From NCBI GenBank assembly GCA_900768815.1, contig CAAGEE010000002.1, forward strand, positions 124,001 through 188,000: DNA of 64,000 nt, in the 5' to 3' direction. This document shows, one piece after another, positions 31,788 through 41,603 of the stretch. Source of the stretch: Bacilli bacterium (GTDB taxonomy: Bacteria; Bacillota_I; Bacilli_A; RF39; UBA660). Positions within the stretch are counted from its first letter, which is position 1. Each line of letters starts with the position of its first letter. A program made the position numbers and the translations under genes. Below the pieces are notes generated by a model that saw nothing but the letters and a program-made list of their open reading frames with translations, searched no databases and was not told where the DNA came from.

Positions 31788-32351
31788 ATGAAGAAGGGTA
31801 CAATTATAGGTTTGGTTGTTTTAGGTGTTATATTATTATTAGTATTTTCTTTAGTTGGTAATTATAATACTATGGTTACTAGTAGAGAAAATATAAATAC
31901 TGAAATGTCTAATGTGGATGTGTATTTACAAAGAAGAGCGGATTTAATACCTAACTTAGTTAGTACAGTTAAGGGATATGCTCAACATGAAGAAAAAGTT
32001 ATTGATAGTATTACATCAGCACGTGAAAACTTATTAGCTGCTAAAAGTGTAGAAGATAAAGCTAATGCAAACCAAGAATTAACTAATGCTATTAATGCAT
32101 TGATGGTAGTGGTTGAAAATTATCCAGATTTAAAGGCTAATACTAATTTTATTAATTTACAGGATGAACTTGCAGGTACAGAAAATAGAATAGCAACAGC
32201 TAGAAGAGACTATAATAGTGCAGTTAAAGAATATAATACTTTAATTGTAAAATTTCCTAATAATATAATAGCTTCTATGTTTAACTTTAGTAAAGCAGAT
32301 TATTTTAATGCAGATCCTGCTAAAGTAGAAGTTCCTAATGTAGAGTTCTAA
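31788..32351 (+). CDS. LemA family membrane protein
   Basis: One N-terminal membrane helix (IIGLVVLGVILLLVFSLVG) is followed by the LemA helical domain with the family segment YLQRRADLIPNLVSTVKGYA, then AQHEEKVIDSITSAR, and a C-terminal NFSKADYFNADP. The family's function is not settled. It is followed after one base by the TPM-domain gene, a common pairing. Strong ribosome site AAGGAGGAGAT. Confidence 0.93.
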   Translation: MKKGTIIGLVVLGVILLLVFSLVGNYNTMVTSRENINTEMSNVDVYLQRRADLIPNLVSTVKGYAQHEEKVIDSITSARENLLAAKSVEDKANANQELTNAINALMVVVENYPDLKANTNFINLQDELAGTENRIATARRDYNSAVKEYNTLIVKFPNNIIASMFNFSKADYFNADPAKVEVPNVEF

Positions 32352-32352
32352 G

Positions 32353-33258
32353 ATGAGAAAAATATTAATTACAAGTATATTTATTGGATTATTTTTAATA
32401 CTTATACCATTTAATGTATTAGGTTTGGTTGAGCCAACTAGTAATTTTTATATTAATGATTATGCTAATGTTTTGGATGATGAAGTTGAAAATTATATTA
32501 TGAGTCGATCAGTGGACTTAGCTAATAAGACTTCAGCGCAGATTGTTGTTGTTACTATTGATACTTTGAATGGAGAAAACTTAGAAGAGTATGCTACTAA
32601 GTTATTTAGAAGTTTTGGCATTGGAGATAGTAAAAAGAATAATGGTTTATTATTGCTATTAGTTGTAAATGATAGAAAGTTTAGAGTAGAAGTTGGGTAT
32701 GGTTTGGAAGGTGTTTTACCTGATGGGCTTACTGGTAGATATCAAGATGAGTACATTATTCCTTATTTAAAAAATAATGATTGGAATAATGGTGTTAAGA
32801 ATGGATATACGGCTTTTTATACTAAGTTGTGTGATTATTATGAAGTTGATGCTTTAAGTAATACAGATAGTGTTGTTACTGTTGGTGGTAATGATACAAA
32901 TGATCCAATAGATACTTTAGTTTTTGTAATAGCTAGTGCACTTGTAGGACCATCTTTTATATTAGGACTTTATTTTAGATATGCAAATAAAGCTAAAAAG
33001 AAGAAAATTAGTTTTATTTCTGTGATGTTATGTTTAGGAGATATAATATTCATATTTATAATGAGCTTTTTATATGGTTCTATGTGGTTTGTATTTTTAT
33101 TTTTACAAATAATTGCATTCCTTATTGCCAGATTTTGTAGTTTTGATTCTACATATAGTTCTAGAGGAGGATACTACGGAGGCGGTGGTTCTTCTGGTGG
33201 AGGATTTTCCGGTGGTGGTGGCTCATCTGGTGGTGGAGGAAGCTCGAGAGGATTTTAA
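32353..33258 (+). CDS. TPM-domain (YgcG-like) membrane protein with Gly/Ser-rich tail
   Basis: A signal peptide (residues 1-25) precedes the TPM domain with FYINDYANVLDDEVE, QIVVVTIDTLNGENLEEYA, NNGLLLLLVVNDRKFRVEVG and GRYQDEYIIPYL; two membrane helices follow at about 195-215 and 230-265, and the protein ends in a Gly/Ser tail (GGGGSSGGGFSGGGG). These proteins occur next to lemA; a role in envelope or photosystem-type repair is known for distant relatives only. Confidence 0.9.
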   Translation: MRKILITSIFIGLFLILIPFNVLGLVEPTSNFYINDYANVLDDEVENYIMSRSVDLANKTSAQIVVVTIDTLNGENLEEYATKLFRSFGIGDSKKNNGLLLLLVVNDRKFRVEVGYGLEGVLPDGLTGRYQDEYIIPYLKNNDWNNGVKNGYTAFYTKLCDYYEVDALSNTDSVVTVGGNDTNDPIDTLVFVIASALVGPSFILGLYFRYANKAKKKKISFISVMLCLGDIIFIFIMSFLYGSMWFVFLFLQIIAFLIARFCSFDSTYSSRGGYYGGGGSSGGGFSGGGGSSGGGGSSRGF

Positions 33259-33286
33259 ATAGCAAGAAAAAACTTGCTATTTTTCT
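33257..33286 (+). terminator. Terminator of lemA-TPM
   Basis: AAATAGCAAG-aaaaaa-CTTGCTATTT followed by TTCTTT. Confidence 0.85.
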
Positions 33287-33336
33287 TTATTTGAACTTCT
33301 GTTTTTGATATAATATTTGTTGTAGGTGAAGTAAAA

Positions 33337-35889
33337 ATGAAACGTAGTGAAGTAGATAGAGAAAAATTAAGTCCTATGATGCAACAATATATGGAAATCA
33401 AAGATAAATACGAAGATAGTATTATCTTTTTTAGACTTGGAGATTTTTATGAGATGTTTTTTGAGGATGCAATACTTGCTTCACGTATTTTGGAACTTAC
33501 TTTGACGGGAAAACAAGCAGGGTTAGAAGAGAGAGTTCCAATGTGTGGAATACCATACCATGCTTATGCTTCATATGTAGATACACTTATAGATAAGGGA
33601 TATAAAGTAGCAATTTGTGAGCAACTAGAGGATCCTAAAGAGACTAAAGGAATGGTTAAAAGAGATGTAATACAAATAGTTACTAAAGGTACAAGACTTG
33701 ATTCTAATATAGATGCTAAAAGTAATAATTATATTGCTAATATATATGACTTTTCATATTGTTATGGAATTGGGTATGCAGATGTATCAACAGGAGAAGT
33801 ATATGTTACATTAATAGATGGAGAAAAATATAAAGTAATAAAAGAAGTAGTTAGAAATGGATTTAGAGAAGTAATAGTTAATGATTTAATAGATAGAGAA
33901 ATAGTAGAAGAACTTAGAACTAATCATGGAATATTAGTTACTATTACTAAGGATGAGTTGGAAGATAAGAACTATGAATATATATATAAAAATTTAGAAG
34001 ATGTTAGATTAGTTAAGACCTTAAAACATTTACTATATTATATAGTAGATACTAAGAAGGGAGATTTACATCATTTACAGAAAGCTGTTGTGGTTAAATC
34101 AAGTGAATATTTAGAGTTTGATATTAATACTAAAAAGAATCTAGAGTTAATAGAGACAATTAGAAATAGAGAAAGACAATATAGTTTGTTCTGGTTACTT
34201 GATAAAAATAAGACTGCTATGGGATCTAGATTTTTAAAACATAATATAGAAAACCCTTTAACTTCTAGGGAAGAATTGGAAAGAAGATATAACTTTGTAT
34301 CTAAGTTATCTACGGAGTTTATTTTAAGAGATGATTTAATTAAAGCATTAGAAGAAGTATATGACTTAGAAAGAATTGCTGGAAGAGTTACTTATGGTAA
34401 CTTGAATGCTAAAGATTTGTTACAATTAAAAGGATCTTTAGCCGTACTTCCTAAGATTAGGGATATATTAAAAGAAATAGGATATGATAAGACTATTGAA
34501 GTGTTTGATGACTTATATTTATTACTTGATAGGGCTATACTTGATGATGCTCCTTTTACTTTACATGAGGGACATTTAATAAAACCAGGATATAATAGTG
34601 AACTAGATGAATTAAAAAATATTAGTGCTGGTTCTAAAGACTTTATATTGGAAATTGAACAGCAAGAAAGAGAAAGAACAGGCATTAAGACTTTGAAGGT
34701 TGGATTTAATAAAGTGTTTGGATATTATATTGAAGTTTCTAAGGGACAAAAACATTTAATAAAAGATGAGTATGGGTATGAGAGGAGACAGACTTTAACT
34801 AATTGTGAGAGGTTTATTACTCCGTTGTTAAAAGAAAAAGAAAATATTATACTTGGTGCAGAAGATAAGATTGTTAATTTGGAATTTAAGTTATTTATGG
34901 ATATTAGAGAAGTTGTTAAAAGATATGTTTCTAAGTTACAAAGACTTGCGAAAACTATTAGTGAAGTTGATATGTTACAGTCTTTTTCGATTGTATCTGA
35001 TAACTATAAGTTTGTTAGACCTGAGCTTGTTAATGATCGTAATCTTAAGATGATTGGATGTCGTCATCCAGTAGTTGAACAAGTTATGAAAGATAAGTAT
35101 GTTCCTAATGATATTGTTATGGATAAGACTACGGATATTTTATTAATAACTGGGCCTAATATGGCTGGTAAATCTACTTATATGAGACAATGTGCTATTA
35201 CTGTTATTATGGCTCAGATTGGATGTTTTGTACCTTGTAAGAGTTGTTCTATGCCTATTTTTGATAAGATATTTACACGTATTGGAGCAACTGATGATTT
35301 AGTATCTGGAGAATCTACTTTTATGGTGGAAATGAAAGAAGCAAATTATGCAATTAGTGAGGCTACAGAAAATAGTTTAATACTATTTGATGAGTTAGGT
35401 AGAGGTACAGCAACATATGATGGTATGAGTCTTGCTCAAGCTATTCTTGAATATATTCATGATAAGATTAGAGCTAAAACGATGTTTTCAACACATTATC
35501 ATGAATTGACTATTTTAGAAAAAGACTTAAAACATTTAAAGAATGTTCATGTTTCGGCAATAGAAGAAGATGGAAAAATTACCTTCTTACATAAGATTAA
35601 ACCAGGTTCGGTTGATAAAAGTTATGGCATTCATGTAGCTAGTCTTGCTAAGTTACCAGAGAGTTTAATTAAAAGAGCAGATGAGATACTTAGTATATAT
35701 GAAAAGAAAAATATTAAGAAAGAGACTTTTACTCAAACATCACTGTTTGAACTTAGTGAGAATGAAGTAGAAGATAAGAAAAACCCAATAGAAGAGAAAA
35801 TAAAAGAAATAAATCCATTAGAAATGACACCAATGGAAGCATTATCTTTCTTATATGAATTAAAAAAAGAAGTTAAGGATAAAAAATAG
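33337..35889 (+). CDS. mutS: DNA mismatch repair protein MutS
   Basis: The 850-residue protein has the mismatch-binding motif FFRLGDFYEMFFEDA near the N-terminus, Walker A TGPNMAGKSTYMRQ, Walker B-region ENSLILFDELGRGTATYDG, and the dimer segment STHYHELT. It recognises mispairs and starts repair with MutL, whose gene is not adjacent here (often it follows). Instead nusB and xseAB follow. ATG behind AGGTGAAGT. Confidence 0.96.
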   Translation: MKRSEVDREKLSPMMQQYMEIKDKYEDSIIFFRLGDFYEMFFEDAILASRILELTLTGKQAGLEERVPMCGIPYHAYASYVDTLIDKGYKVAICEQLEDPKETKGMVKRDVIQIVTKGTRLDSNIDAKSNNYIANIYDFSYCYGIGYADVSTGEVYVTLIDGEKYKVIKEVVRNGFREVIVNDLIDREIVEELRTNHGILVTITKDELEDKNYEYIYKNLEDVRLVKTLKHLLYYIVDTKKGDLHHLQKAVVVKSSEYLEFDINTKKNLELIETIRNRERQYSLFWLLDKNKTAMGSRFLKHNIENPLTSREELERRYNFVSKLSTEFILRDDLIKALEEVYDLERIAGRVTYGNLNAKDLLQLKGSLAVLPKIRDILKEIGYDKTIEVFDDLYLLLDRAILDDAPFTLHEGHLIKPGYNSELDELKNISAGSKDFILEIEQQERERTGIKTLKVGFNKVFGYYIEVSKGQKHLIKDEYGYERRQTLTNCERFITPLLKEKENIILGAEDKIVNLEFKLFMDIREVVKRYVSKLQRLAKTISEVDMLQSFSIVSDNYKFVRPELVNDRNLKMIGCRHPVVEQVMKDKYVPNDIVMDKTTDILLITGPNMAGKSTYMRQCAITVIMAQIGCFVPCKSCSMPIFDKIFTRIGATDDLVSGESTFMVEMKEANYAISEATENSLILFDELGRGTATYDGMSLAQAILEYIHDKIRAKTMFSTHYHELTILEKDLKHLKNVHVSAIEEDGKITFLHKIKPGSVDKSYGIHVASLAKLPESLIKRADEILSIYEKKNIKKETFTQTSLFELSENEVEDKKNPIEEKIKEINPLEMTPMEALSFLYELKKEVKDKK

Positions 35890-35943
35890 TAAATATATGA
35901 TATAATCATATATATATAAGACTTTTTTGAAAGGATGAATTAA

Positions 35944-36345
35944 ATGAAGAATAGAAGTGAGTTAAGAGAAGTAATTGTTAAAGTAATTTATCAGACTATT
36001 ATCTTAGATGAGGCTAAATTAGAATATAATGTTAATGATTTAATAAAAGAACAATTAGAAGTGCAAAACGAGTTTGTAGATAGTTGTGTTCATGGTATTT
36101 TAGAAAATAAAAATACTTTGAGTAAGCTTGCTAATAAGTATTTAAGTGATTGGACATTAGATAGACTAAATAAAGTTGATCAGGCTATATTATTACTTGG
36201 TATTTATGAACTTAAATATACTGAGACTCCTAGTGTGGTGGCAATTAATGAAGCAATAGAACTTTCTAAGAAGTACTCAGATGAAGCTGTTACTAAGATG
36301 ATTAATGGGGTTTTAGATAAAGTTTATCATGAGGAAGAACAATAA
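35944..36345 (+). CDS. nusB: Transcription antitermination factor NusB
   Basis: The 133-residue all-helical protein shows the NusB C-terminal signature LDRLNKVDQAILLLGIYEL followed by SVVAINEAIELSKKYS and MINGVLDKV. NusB helps antitermination of rRNA operons and 30S assembly. In many Bacillota nusB precedes xseA-xseB, as here. Confidence 0.93.
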   Translation: MKNRSELREVIVKVIYQTIILDEAKLEYNVNDLIKEQLEVQNEFVDSCVHGILENKNTLSKLANKYLSDWTLDRLNKVDQAILLLGIYELKYTETPSVVAINEAIELSKKYSDEAVTKMINGVLDKVYHEEEQ

Positions 36346-36363
36346 AAAATATTTGGTGATGTT

Positions 36364-37617
36364 ATGAATGATAAATATATTACTGTTACACAATTAACGA
36401 GATATATTAAATATAAGATAGATAATGATGTTAATTTGAATGAGGTGTTTTTAAAGGGGGAAATATCTAATTTTAAGGCACATAGTAGAGGTCATTATTA
36501 TTTTACTTTGAAAGATGATGGTAGTAGAATTAATGCTATTATGTTTGCATCTAGTACTAAAAAACTTAAGTTTATACCTAGTGATGGTATGAAGGTGTTA
36601 GTTACTGGTAAGATTAGTGTGTTTGAGGCTAATGGAGGATACCAAATATATGTTAATGATATGTTAGAGGATGGTGTTGGTAACTTATATATTGCTTTTG
36701 AACAGTTAAAGAAAAGACTAGGCGAAGAGGGATTATTTGATCCTAGTATTAAGAAAAAGATTCCTAAAATTCCTAGAAGAGTTGGGGTAGTTACAGCTCC
36801 TACTGGGGCAGCTATTAAAGATATTATTTCTACTATTAAGAGAAGATGGCCTTTAGCAGAGATTTATTTATTTCCGACTTTAGTACAAGGAGAAGATGCT
36901 AAAGAAGATATAGTTAGACAAATAAAGAATAGTGCGGATTATGATCTTGACACTTTAATTGTTGGACGTGGTGGAGGAAGTATTGAAGACTTATGGGCTT
37001 TTAATGAAGAGATTGTTGCTAGAGCAATATATGAATGTCAAACACCAGTTATTAGTGCTGTTGGACATGAAATAGATTTTACGATAGCAGACTTTGTTGC
37101 AGATTTAAGAGCACCGACTCCAACAGGAGCTGCAGAGATGGCAGTACCAGATATTAATGATATTAGAAGATTACTTGAACAGATTAATATTCGTCTTAAT
37201 AAAGCAATGGTTAATGATTTAAAAAGATATAGAGATAAATTAACTTCTTTAATTAATAGACCAGTACTTACTAATCCTATTACGATATATCAAAATAAAG
37301 AATTAATATTTGATGGAATATTGGAAAGATTAAAATATAGTAGTAAGGCACTTATTACAGTAAAAGAAAAAGAACTTTTAAATATTAAAAATTCTTATGC
37401 TTTAAGAAGTCCTTTTCAAATACTTGATAAGAAAGCTAATAAGTATTTGCAATTGGTATCTAAGTTAGAAACTCTTAGTCCATTACTTACTATTAAGAGA
37501 GGGTATTCGATAACTAGATGTAATAATAAAGTTATTAAGAGTGTTAATGATGTTAAAAAAGACGATTTGTTAGAAATAGAACTTAGTGATGGAAGTATTA
37601 AGACTAAGGTTTGTTAA
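36364..37617 (+). CDS. xseA: Exodeoxyribonuclease VII large subunit
   Basis: The 417-residue protein has an N-terminal OB domain (FLKGEISNFKAHSRGHYYFT), and the catalytic core with RVGVVTAPTGAAIKDIIST, LIVGRGGGSIEDLWAFNEE and SAVGHEIDFTIADFVAD-LRAPTPT. It degrades single-stranded DNA with XseB. The start ATG follows GGTGATGTT; its end overlaps the region of the xseB ribosome site. Confidence 0.96.
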   Translation: MNDKYITVTQLTRYIKYKIDNDVNLNEVFLKGEISNFKAHSRGHYYFTLKDDGSRINAIMFASSTKKLKFIPSDGMKVLVTGKISVFEANGGYQIYVNDMLEDGVGNLYIAFEQLKKRLGEEGLFDPSIKKKIPKIPRRVGVVTAPTGAAIKDIISTIKRRWPLAEIYLFPTLVQGEDAKEDIVRQIKNSADYDLDTLIVGRGGGSIEDLWAFNEEIVARAIYECQTPVISAVGHEIDFTIADFVADLRAPTPTGAAEMAVPDINDIRRLLEQINIRLNKAMVNDLKRYRDKLTSLINRPVLTNPITIYQNKELIFDGILERLKYSSKALITVKEKELLNIKNSYALRSPFQILDKKANKYLQLVSKLETLSPLLTIKRGYSITRCNNKVIKSVNDVKKDDLLEIELSDGSIKTKVC

Positions 37618-37628
37618 GGAGTGAAATT

Positions 37629-37859
37629 ATGGCAGAAAAAAAGAATGAATTAAGTTTTGAAGAGAGTTTAGAAAAACTAGAAGTTATTGTTAAGAAATTA
37701 GAGTCTGGAGAAGTACCTTTGGATGAGGCAATAGACAATTTTAATGAGGCTATGAAGCTTGCTAAGACTTGTGATGAAAAGTTAAAAAAGGCAGAAGAGG
37801 CTATTACAAAACTAGTTAAAGATAATGGAGAAGTAGTAGACTTTAAAGTAGAAGAGTAA
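37629..37859 (+). CDS. xseB: Exodeoxyribonuclease VII small subunit
   Basis: The 76-residue product carries SFEESLEKLEVIVKKLESGE and PLDEAIDNFNEAMKLAKTC, the helical-hairpin pattern of XseB, which lines the long XseA coiled coil. The ATG at 37629 follows AGGAGTGAA; an in-frame upstream ATG lies inside xseA. Confidence 0.95.
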   Translation: MAEKKNELSFEESLEKLEVIVKKLESGEVPLDEAIDNFNEAMKLAKTCDEKLKKAEEAITKLVKDNGEVVDFKVEE

Positions 37860-37860
37860 A

Positions 37861-37885
37861 AAAAAGACCGTTTGGTCTTTTTTTG
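37861..37885. terminator. Bidirectional terminator after xseB
   Basis: AAAAAGACC-gttt-GGTCTTTTTTT; it also ends the converging DUF1292 gene. Confidence 0.85.
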
Positions 37886-37886
37886 C

Positions 37887-38102
37887 TTAATCGATGAGTT
37901 TCATTGCCTCTTCAAATTCTTTATCGTTATCTAGAGGTTTTAAGATTTCTTTACTATCATGAGTATATTTTCTAATTAACATATCTTTATCATCATTTAT
38001 GTTTGTTAAATAAAGATATGTTTTATCGTTTAGAGTTTTTTCCATTACTATTTCATATTTAATATTATCTATTAATACGTATTCTACTGGTCTTTCGTTC
38101 AT
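37887..38102 (-). CDS. DUF1292-like small protein
   Basis: The 71-residue acidic protein has the pattern of DUF1292 (VLIDNIKYEIVMEKTLNDK, YLYLTNINDD, then an EEAMKLID end). Its ribosome site GGAGGA is encoded within the last Gly-Gly codons of the upstream gene and the ATG follows that gene's stop, so the pair is coupled. Function unknown. Confidence 0.7.
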   Translation of the reverse strand: MNERPVEYVLIDNIKYEIVMEKTLNDKTYLYLTNINDDKDMLIRKYTHDSKEILKPLDNDKEFEEAMKLID

Positions 38103-38726
38103 TTATTTTCCTCCTAAATCTTTTTCTTCTGTTTGAATATTTTTTGCTTTATCGCCTTTAAACATTGATGATAGTTCATCTTCGATTACTAGGCTTCTAC
38201 TTACGTTTTTGTGCCAAGCATTTATATCGTTATAAAAGCCATTTGAAGTTAAATCTTCTTCGATTGTTTTATACTGAGCGTTTGGTAATTGAGATAGTAC
38301 TTGATTTGTTGCATGTTCTCCCATAGTAGTATACATTGCATAGTAATCTGCTTGACTTAACTCTTTATTTTTTAATTCATTTGCTATGTTTTCGATTTTG
38401 TAGTAAACACCATCATTAGTAAATGTAGGTGTTCTATTATTTTCAATATAGTTTTCTTCAAAAGCCTGAACATAGGCGTTTAAAGTATCATTTCCTTCTT
38501 TATAATCTTTTACAGCTTCTATTCCTTTATAAGCCATGGCACCTGTTGCGATGTAGATTGCTGCTAGAAAAGCGGCTTTTGCTCTTTGCCAGTTACTTTT
38601 CTTTTTGTTTCTTGATGAAGTTTCTTGATTTGCTACAAATCTTTCATTATATGAATCGTGTCCAGATGTAGACTTATCTCTTATATCATCTGTTTGTTCG
38701 TAATCTTCAATATTTGGATTTGCCAT
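38103..38726 (-). CDS. Hypothetical single-pass membrane protein
   Basis: The first 45 residues are polar and probably disordered, then a basic stretch (RNKKKSNWQRAK) leads into one membrane helix (AAFLAAIYIATGAMAYKG) at about 50-67; a 140-residue outer domain follows, helical and acidic, without known motifs. Positive charges before the helix predict the C-terminal domain outside. It is cotranscribed with the DUF1292-like gene and lies beside a sortase gene; no LPxTG-type signal is present. Confidence 0.72.
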   Translation of the reverse strand: MANPNIEDYEQTDDIRDKSTSGHDSYNERFVANQETSSRNKKKSNWQRAKAAFLAAIYIATGAMAYKGIEAVKDYKEGNDTLNAYVQAFEENYIENNRTPTFTNDGVYYKIENIANELKNKELSQADYYAMYTTMGEHATNQVLSQLPNAQYKTIEEDLTSNGFYNDINAWHKNVSRSLVIEDELSSMFKGDKAKNIQTEEKDLGGK

Positions 38727-38795
38727 TTTTATTCCTCCTAATTTTTCTATCTTATATTATAATTATACTTTTATGTTATTTGTTTGTCAAAGCAG

Positions 38796-39662
38796 TTATT
38801 CTTTTATTTGACGCTTTATTAGTTTTGCTTGAACAACAATTCTTCCACCATAAGCATTTTCACAAGTAGAAAGAGTTAGAATTTTATCAGATGTTGTTAC
38901 AGAAGTCGTTTTAATACTTTGGTTTCTACTTTGCATCGTATTTAACCAAGTTTCTTTATCTTTTTCTGTTCCAAAATTAGTTTCTATATAGTAAGATTCT
39001 TTTTCTATAGTATAAATTGAAAATATTTGAAACATCATATTTTCTTTTTCTGTAGATAGCCAAATGATATAGTTATCTTTATTATTTTGCCAAGATTTAT
39101 TTAGAGCGTTTTTTAGAGAACCAAAGACAGTTTTATCTAGACGACCATGTCCATATATTACAGTGTTATCAGATAAGTTATCTATATTATTTCTGTAGTC
39201 CATAAAGACCCAGCCTGCAGCATTTTTTGTTTTATCATATGATCTAGATAAATAATATTCATTGTTGTTTGTTTGAACGACTGGGTAATTTATGTTAGTT
39301 TCAAACATATGAATGAAAGCAATGGTATCACTATTTTTTTCTTTTAATTTAGTAAAATCAACCTCATAAAAAGGAAGAGATGTGTAGTACCAATAATCAT
39401 TTTCTTTATCATCTTCTTTTGGAGGATTTACTAATTCTCCTTCACTATCATTTTTAATTGGTTTTATATCATCTGCTAACTCTTTGGTTAACTCTTTAGT
39501 ATGTTTATTATCTAGTGACCAAGTGTATACTTGATAGATAGAATAAGTTAAGATTGATAAGAAAATAATAAGAAATGTATAGAAAGCCCAAGGACGAAGT
39601 CTTTTTTTTCTTTTATTTTTAGCTTTACGATATTCTTCTCTTGTAATATTAGGACTTGTCAT
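38796..39662 (-). CDS. Class B-like sortase
   Basis: The 288-residue transpeptidase has an N-terminal membrane anchor at about 23-45, a linker rich in charged residues, and the sortase barrel with catalytic His172 (VIYGHGRL), Cys267 in TLSTCEN and Arg274 in GGRIVVQ. The TLSTC context and the helices between His and Cys suggest class B. A longer frame begins 51 bases upstream, but the chosen ATG follows GAGGTGAATT. No sorted substrate was found in the window. It diverges from spoIVB. Confidence 0.88.
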   Translation of the reverse strand: MTSPNITREEYRKAKNKRKKRLRPWAFYTFLIIFLSILTYSIYQVYTWSLDNKHTKELTKELADDIKPIKNDSEGELVNPPKEDDKENDYWYYTSLPFYEVDFTKLKEKNSDTIAFIHMFETNINYPVVQTNNNEYYLSRSYDKTKNAAGWVFMDYRNNIDNLSDNTVIYGHGRLDKTVFGSLKNALNKSWQNNKDNYIIWLSTEKENMMFQIFSIYTIEKESYYIETNFGTEKDKETWLNTMQSRNQSIKTTSVTTSDKILTLSTCENAYGGRIVVQAKLIKRQIKE

Positions 39663-39804
39663 ATAATTCACCTCGTATGATGTAATTGTATCATTTTTAA
39701 ATGGTAATAACAAGATAGTTTAAAATTGGTAATTTTTTTATAAAATAAAAATTTAAAATATAATAATACTAATAATGTAGATTGGTTTTATGAGGTGATT
39801 TTTT

Positions 39805-40785
39805 ATGAGAAATAAAAGCAAACTACAAATAGTTTTATTGGCTCTTCTTCTTATTTTCCCCATAAATATATTAGCTTATTCAGAACATGTTATTTCTGGA
39901 GGTAATACGATAGGAATAGAGGTTAATTCGAAAGGTGTTATGATAGTTGGATTTTATAAAGTAAATGATAATTATGTAGCAAAAGATGCTGGATTTGTGG
40001 TTGGAGATGTTATTTTAGAAGTAAATAATAATAAAGTTGATTCTATTTCTTCAATGGTTTCTTTAATAGAAGAGAATGAAGGTATTGTTAAATTTAGAGT
40101 GCTTAGAAATGGTAAAAACAAAGATGTTAGTATGAGAGCAGTTAGAGATAGTGATGGTGTTTTAAAAACTGGATTATATGTTAAAGATAAGATTAATGGT
40201 ATTGGTACTTTAACTTATATAGATCCGGAAAGTAGGATTTTTGGAGCACTTGGACATGAGATATTAGAGAGTAATACTATTTCAAAGTTTGAAATAAAGG
40301 ATGGAAAAATTTATGATGCCTATGTATCTTCAATAGTTAAGAGTAGAAATGGAAAAGCTGGAGAGAAAAATGCAGTATATGATAAAAATGATGTTTATGG
40401 AGTAGTAGAAGAGAATGAAATATCAGGTATATTTGGTAAGTATTCAAAAGATATATCAAAGATGGATGTGATAGAAGTAGGAAAAATTGATGATATAACG
40501 ACAGGTAAGGCATATATTAGAACTGTTATAGATAATGATAAAATAGAAGATTTTGACATTAATATCATTAATTTAGATACTAATAGTAAGACTAAAAATA
40601 TTCTGTTTGAAATTACCAATAAAAGATTACTAGAAAAAACAGGTGGTGTAGTACAGGGAATGAGTGGATCACCAATTATTCAAAATAATAAAATAATTGG
40701 GGCAGTAAACTATGTTATTGTTAATGATACTAGTAAAGGATATGGCATTTTTATTACGACTATGTTAGAAGAAGGCGATAAATAA
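39805..40785 (+). CDS. spoIVB: SpoIVB signalling peptidase (S55)
   Basis: SpoIVB is made in the forespore and signals across the intermembrane space to activate pro-sigma-K processing. The 326-residue product has a signal/anchor at 8-25, a PDZ domain (AKDAGFVVGDVILEVNNNKV) and the serine peptidase domain with GALGHEI near 147 and VVQGMSGSPIIQN holding the catalytic Ser287, then INDTSKGYGIF-like end. The usual neighbours recN and spo0A are absent. Ribosome site GAGGTGA. Confidence 0.95.
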   Translation: MRNKSKLQIVLLALLLIFPINILAYSEHVISGGNTIGIEVNSKGVMIVGFYKVNDNYVAKDAGFVVGDVILEVNNNKVDSISSMVSLIEENEGIVKFRVLRNGKNKDVSMRAVRDSDGVLKTGLYVKDKINGIGTLTYIDPESRIFGALGHEILESNTISKFEIKDGKIYDAYVSSIVKSRNGKAGEKNAVYDKNDVYGVVEENEISGIFGKYSKDISKMDVIEVGKIDDITTGKAYIRTVIDNDKIEDFDINIINLDTNSKTKNILFEITNKRLLEKTGGVVQGMSGSPIIQNNKIIGAVNYVIVNDTSKGYGIFITTMLEEGDK

Positions 40786-40806
40786 GAGACTAAAAGTCTC
40801 TTTTTT
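40784..40806 (+). terminator. Terminator of spoIVB
   Basis: AAGAGACT-aaa-AGTCTCTT followed by TTTT. Confidence 0.85.
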
Positions 40807-40832
40807 GGTTAATAATATTATTGGTGATTATT

Positions 40833-41543
40833 ATGGATTTTAATGAAGCATTTATGATTGTACCAAGATCGTTAGTTAGTTTAATTATTTTGTTTTTTAT
40901 AACGAAGATAATTGGAAAGAAACAAGTATCAGAGTTAAGTTTATTTGACTATGTTATTGGAATATCGATTGGTAATTTTACAGCTGAGATGACGATGAAC
41001 TTCGATGGACAATATATTAATGGAGTAGTAGCAACGGTTACTTTTGGAGTGGTTGCTTACTTAGTATCAATTCTGTCAATGAAGAGCATTGGTATTAGAA
41101 GAGCTATTGTAGGAGTACCAACTGTTTTAATAGAAAATGGGAATGTATTACTTAAATCTTTAAAAAAAGTTAAAATAGATATAAATGACTTACTAGAACA
41201 AGCAAGAAATGCAGGATATTTTGATTTAGAAGAGATTGCTTTTGCGATAATGGAAGTTAATGGTAAGATTAGTTTTCTTGCGAAAGATAAGTATAGTAAT
41301 CCAACTAAGAATGATTTAAAACTAAAACTTAGTAAAGATAATTTAACAGCAAATATAATAATAGATTCTAGATTAATGGAAGAAAATATTTCTAATACCG
41401 ATCGAGATAGGGAGTGGTTTATACAGCAATTAAAAGTAAAAGGATATGATACGTATGAGTCTATATTACTAGCAACATATAAAGACAATAAAATAACAAT
41501 ATATAGAAAAGATTATAAAGAACCAAGTGATGTTTTAGAGTAA
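40833..41543 (+). CDS. YetF/DUF421 family membrane protein
   Basis: The 236-residue protein has three N-terminal membrane helices with the DUF421 core GKKQVSELSLFDYVIGISIG and a cytoplasmic C-terminal pair of alpha/beta YetF domains (IRRAIVGVPTVLIENG, DLLEQARNAGYFDLEEIAFA). DUF421 proteins are frequent in spore-formers; their role is not established, though some assist spore germinant receptors. TTG and GTG codons at 40821-40826 are the ribosome site region GGTGAT, so the ATG is preferred. Confidence 0.9.
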   Translation: MDFNEAFMIVPRSLVSLIILFFITKIIGKKQVSELSLFDYVIGISIGNFTAEMTMNFDGQYINGVVATVTFGVVAYLVSILSMKSIGIRRAIVGVPTVLIENGNVLLKSLKKVKIDINDLLEQARNAGYFDLEEIAFAIMEVNGKISFLAKDKYSNPTKNDLKLKLSKDNLTANIIIDSRLMEENISNTDRDREWFIQQLKVKGYDTYESILLATYKDNKITIYRKDYKEPSDVLE

Positions 41544-41603
41544 AAAAACTTTTAATTATTATTAAAATATGCTAGAATTATTATAGTCGAGGTGGTTAGT
41601 TAG

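Noticed and set aside
33160..33255. Gly/Ser-rich repetitive DNA, possibly a tandem repeat array or CRISPR-like
   Set aside because: It is the in-frame C-terminal tail of the TPM-domain protein; the units are irregular and there are no spacers.
41057..41488. 143-codon minus-strand ORF within the YetF gene
   Set aside because: Shadow of a well-supported gene: no ribosome site, no family motif, hydrophobic composition from reverse reading of AT-rich codons.
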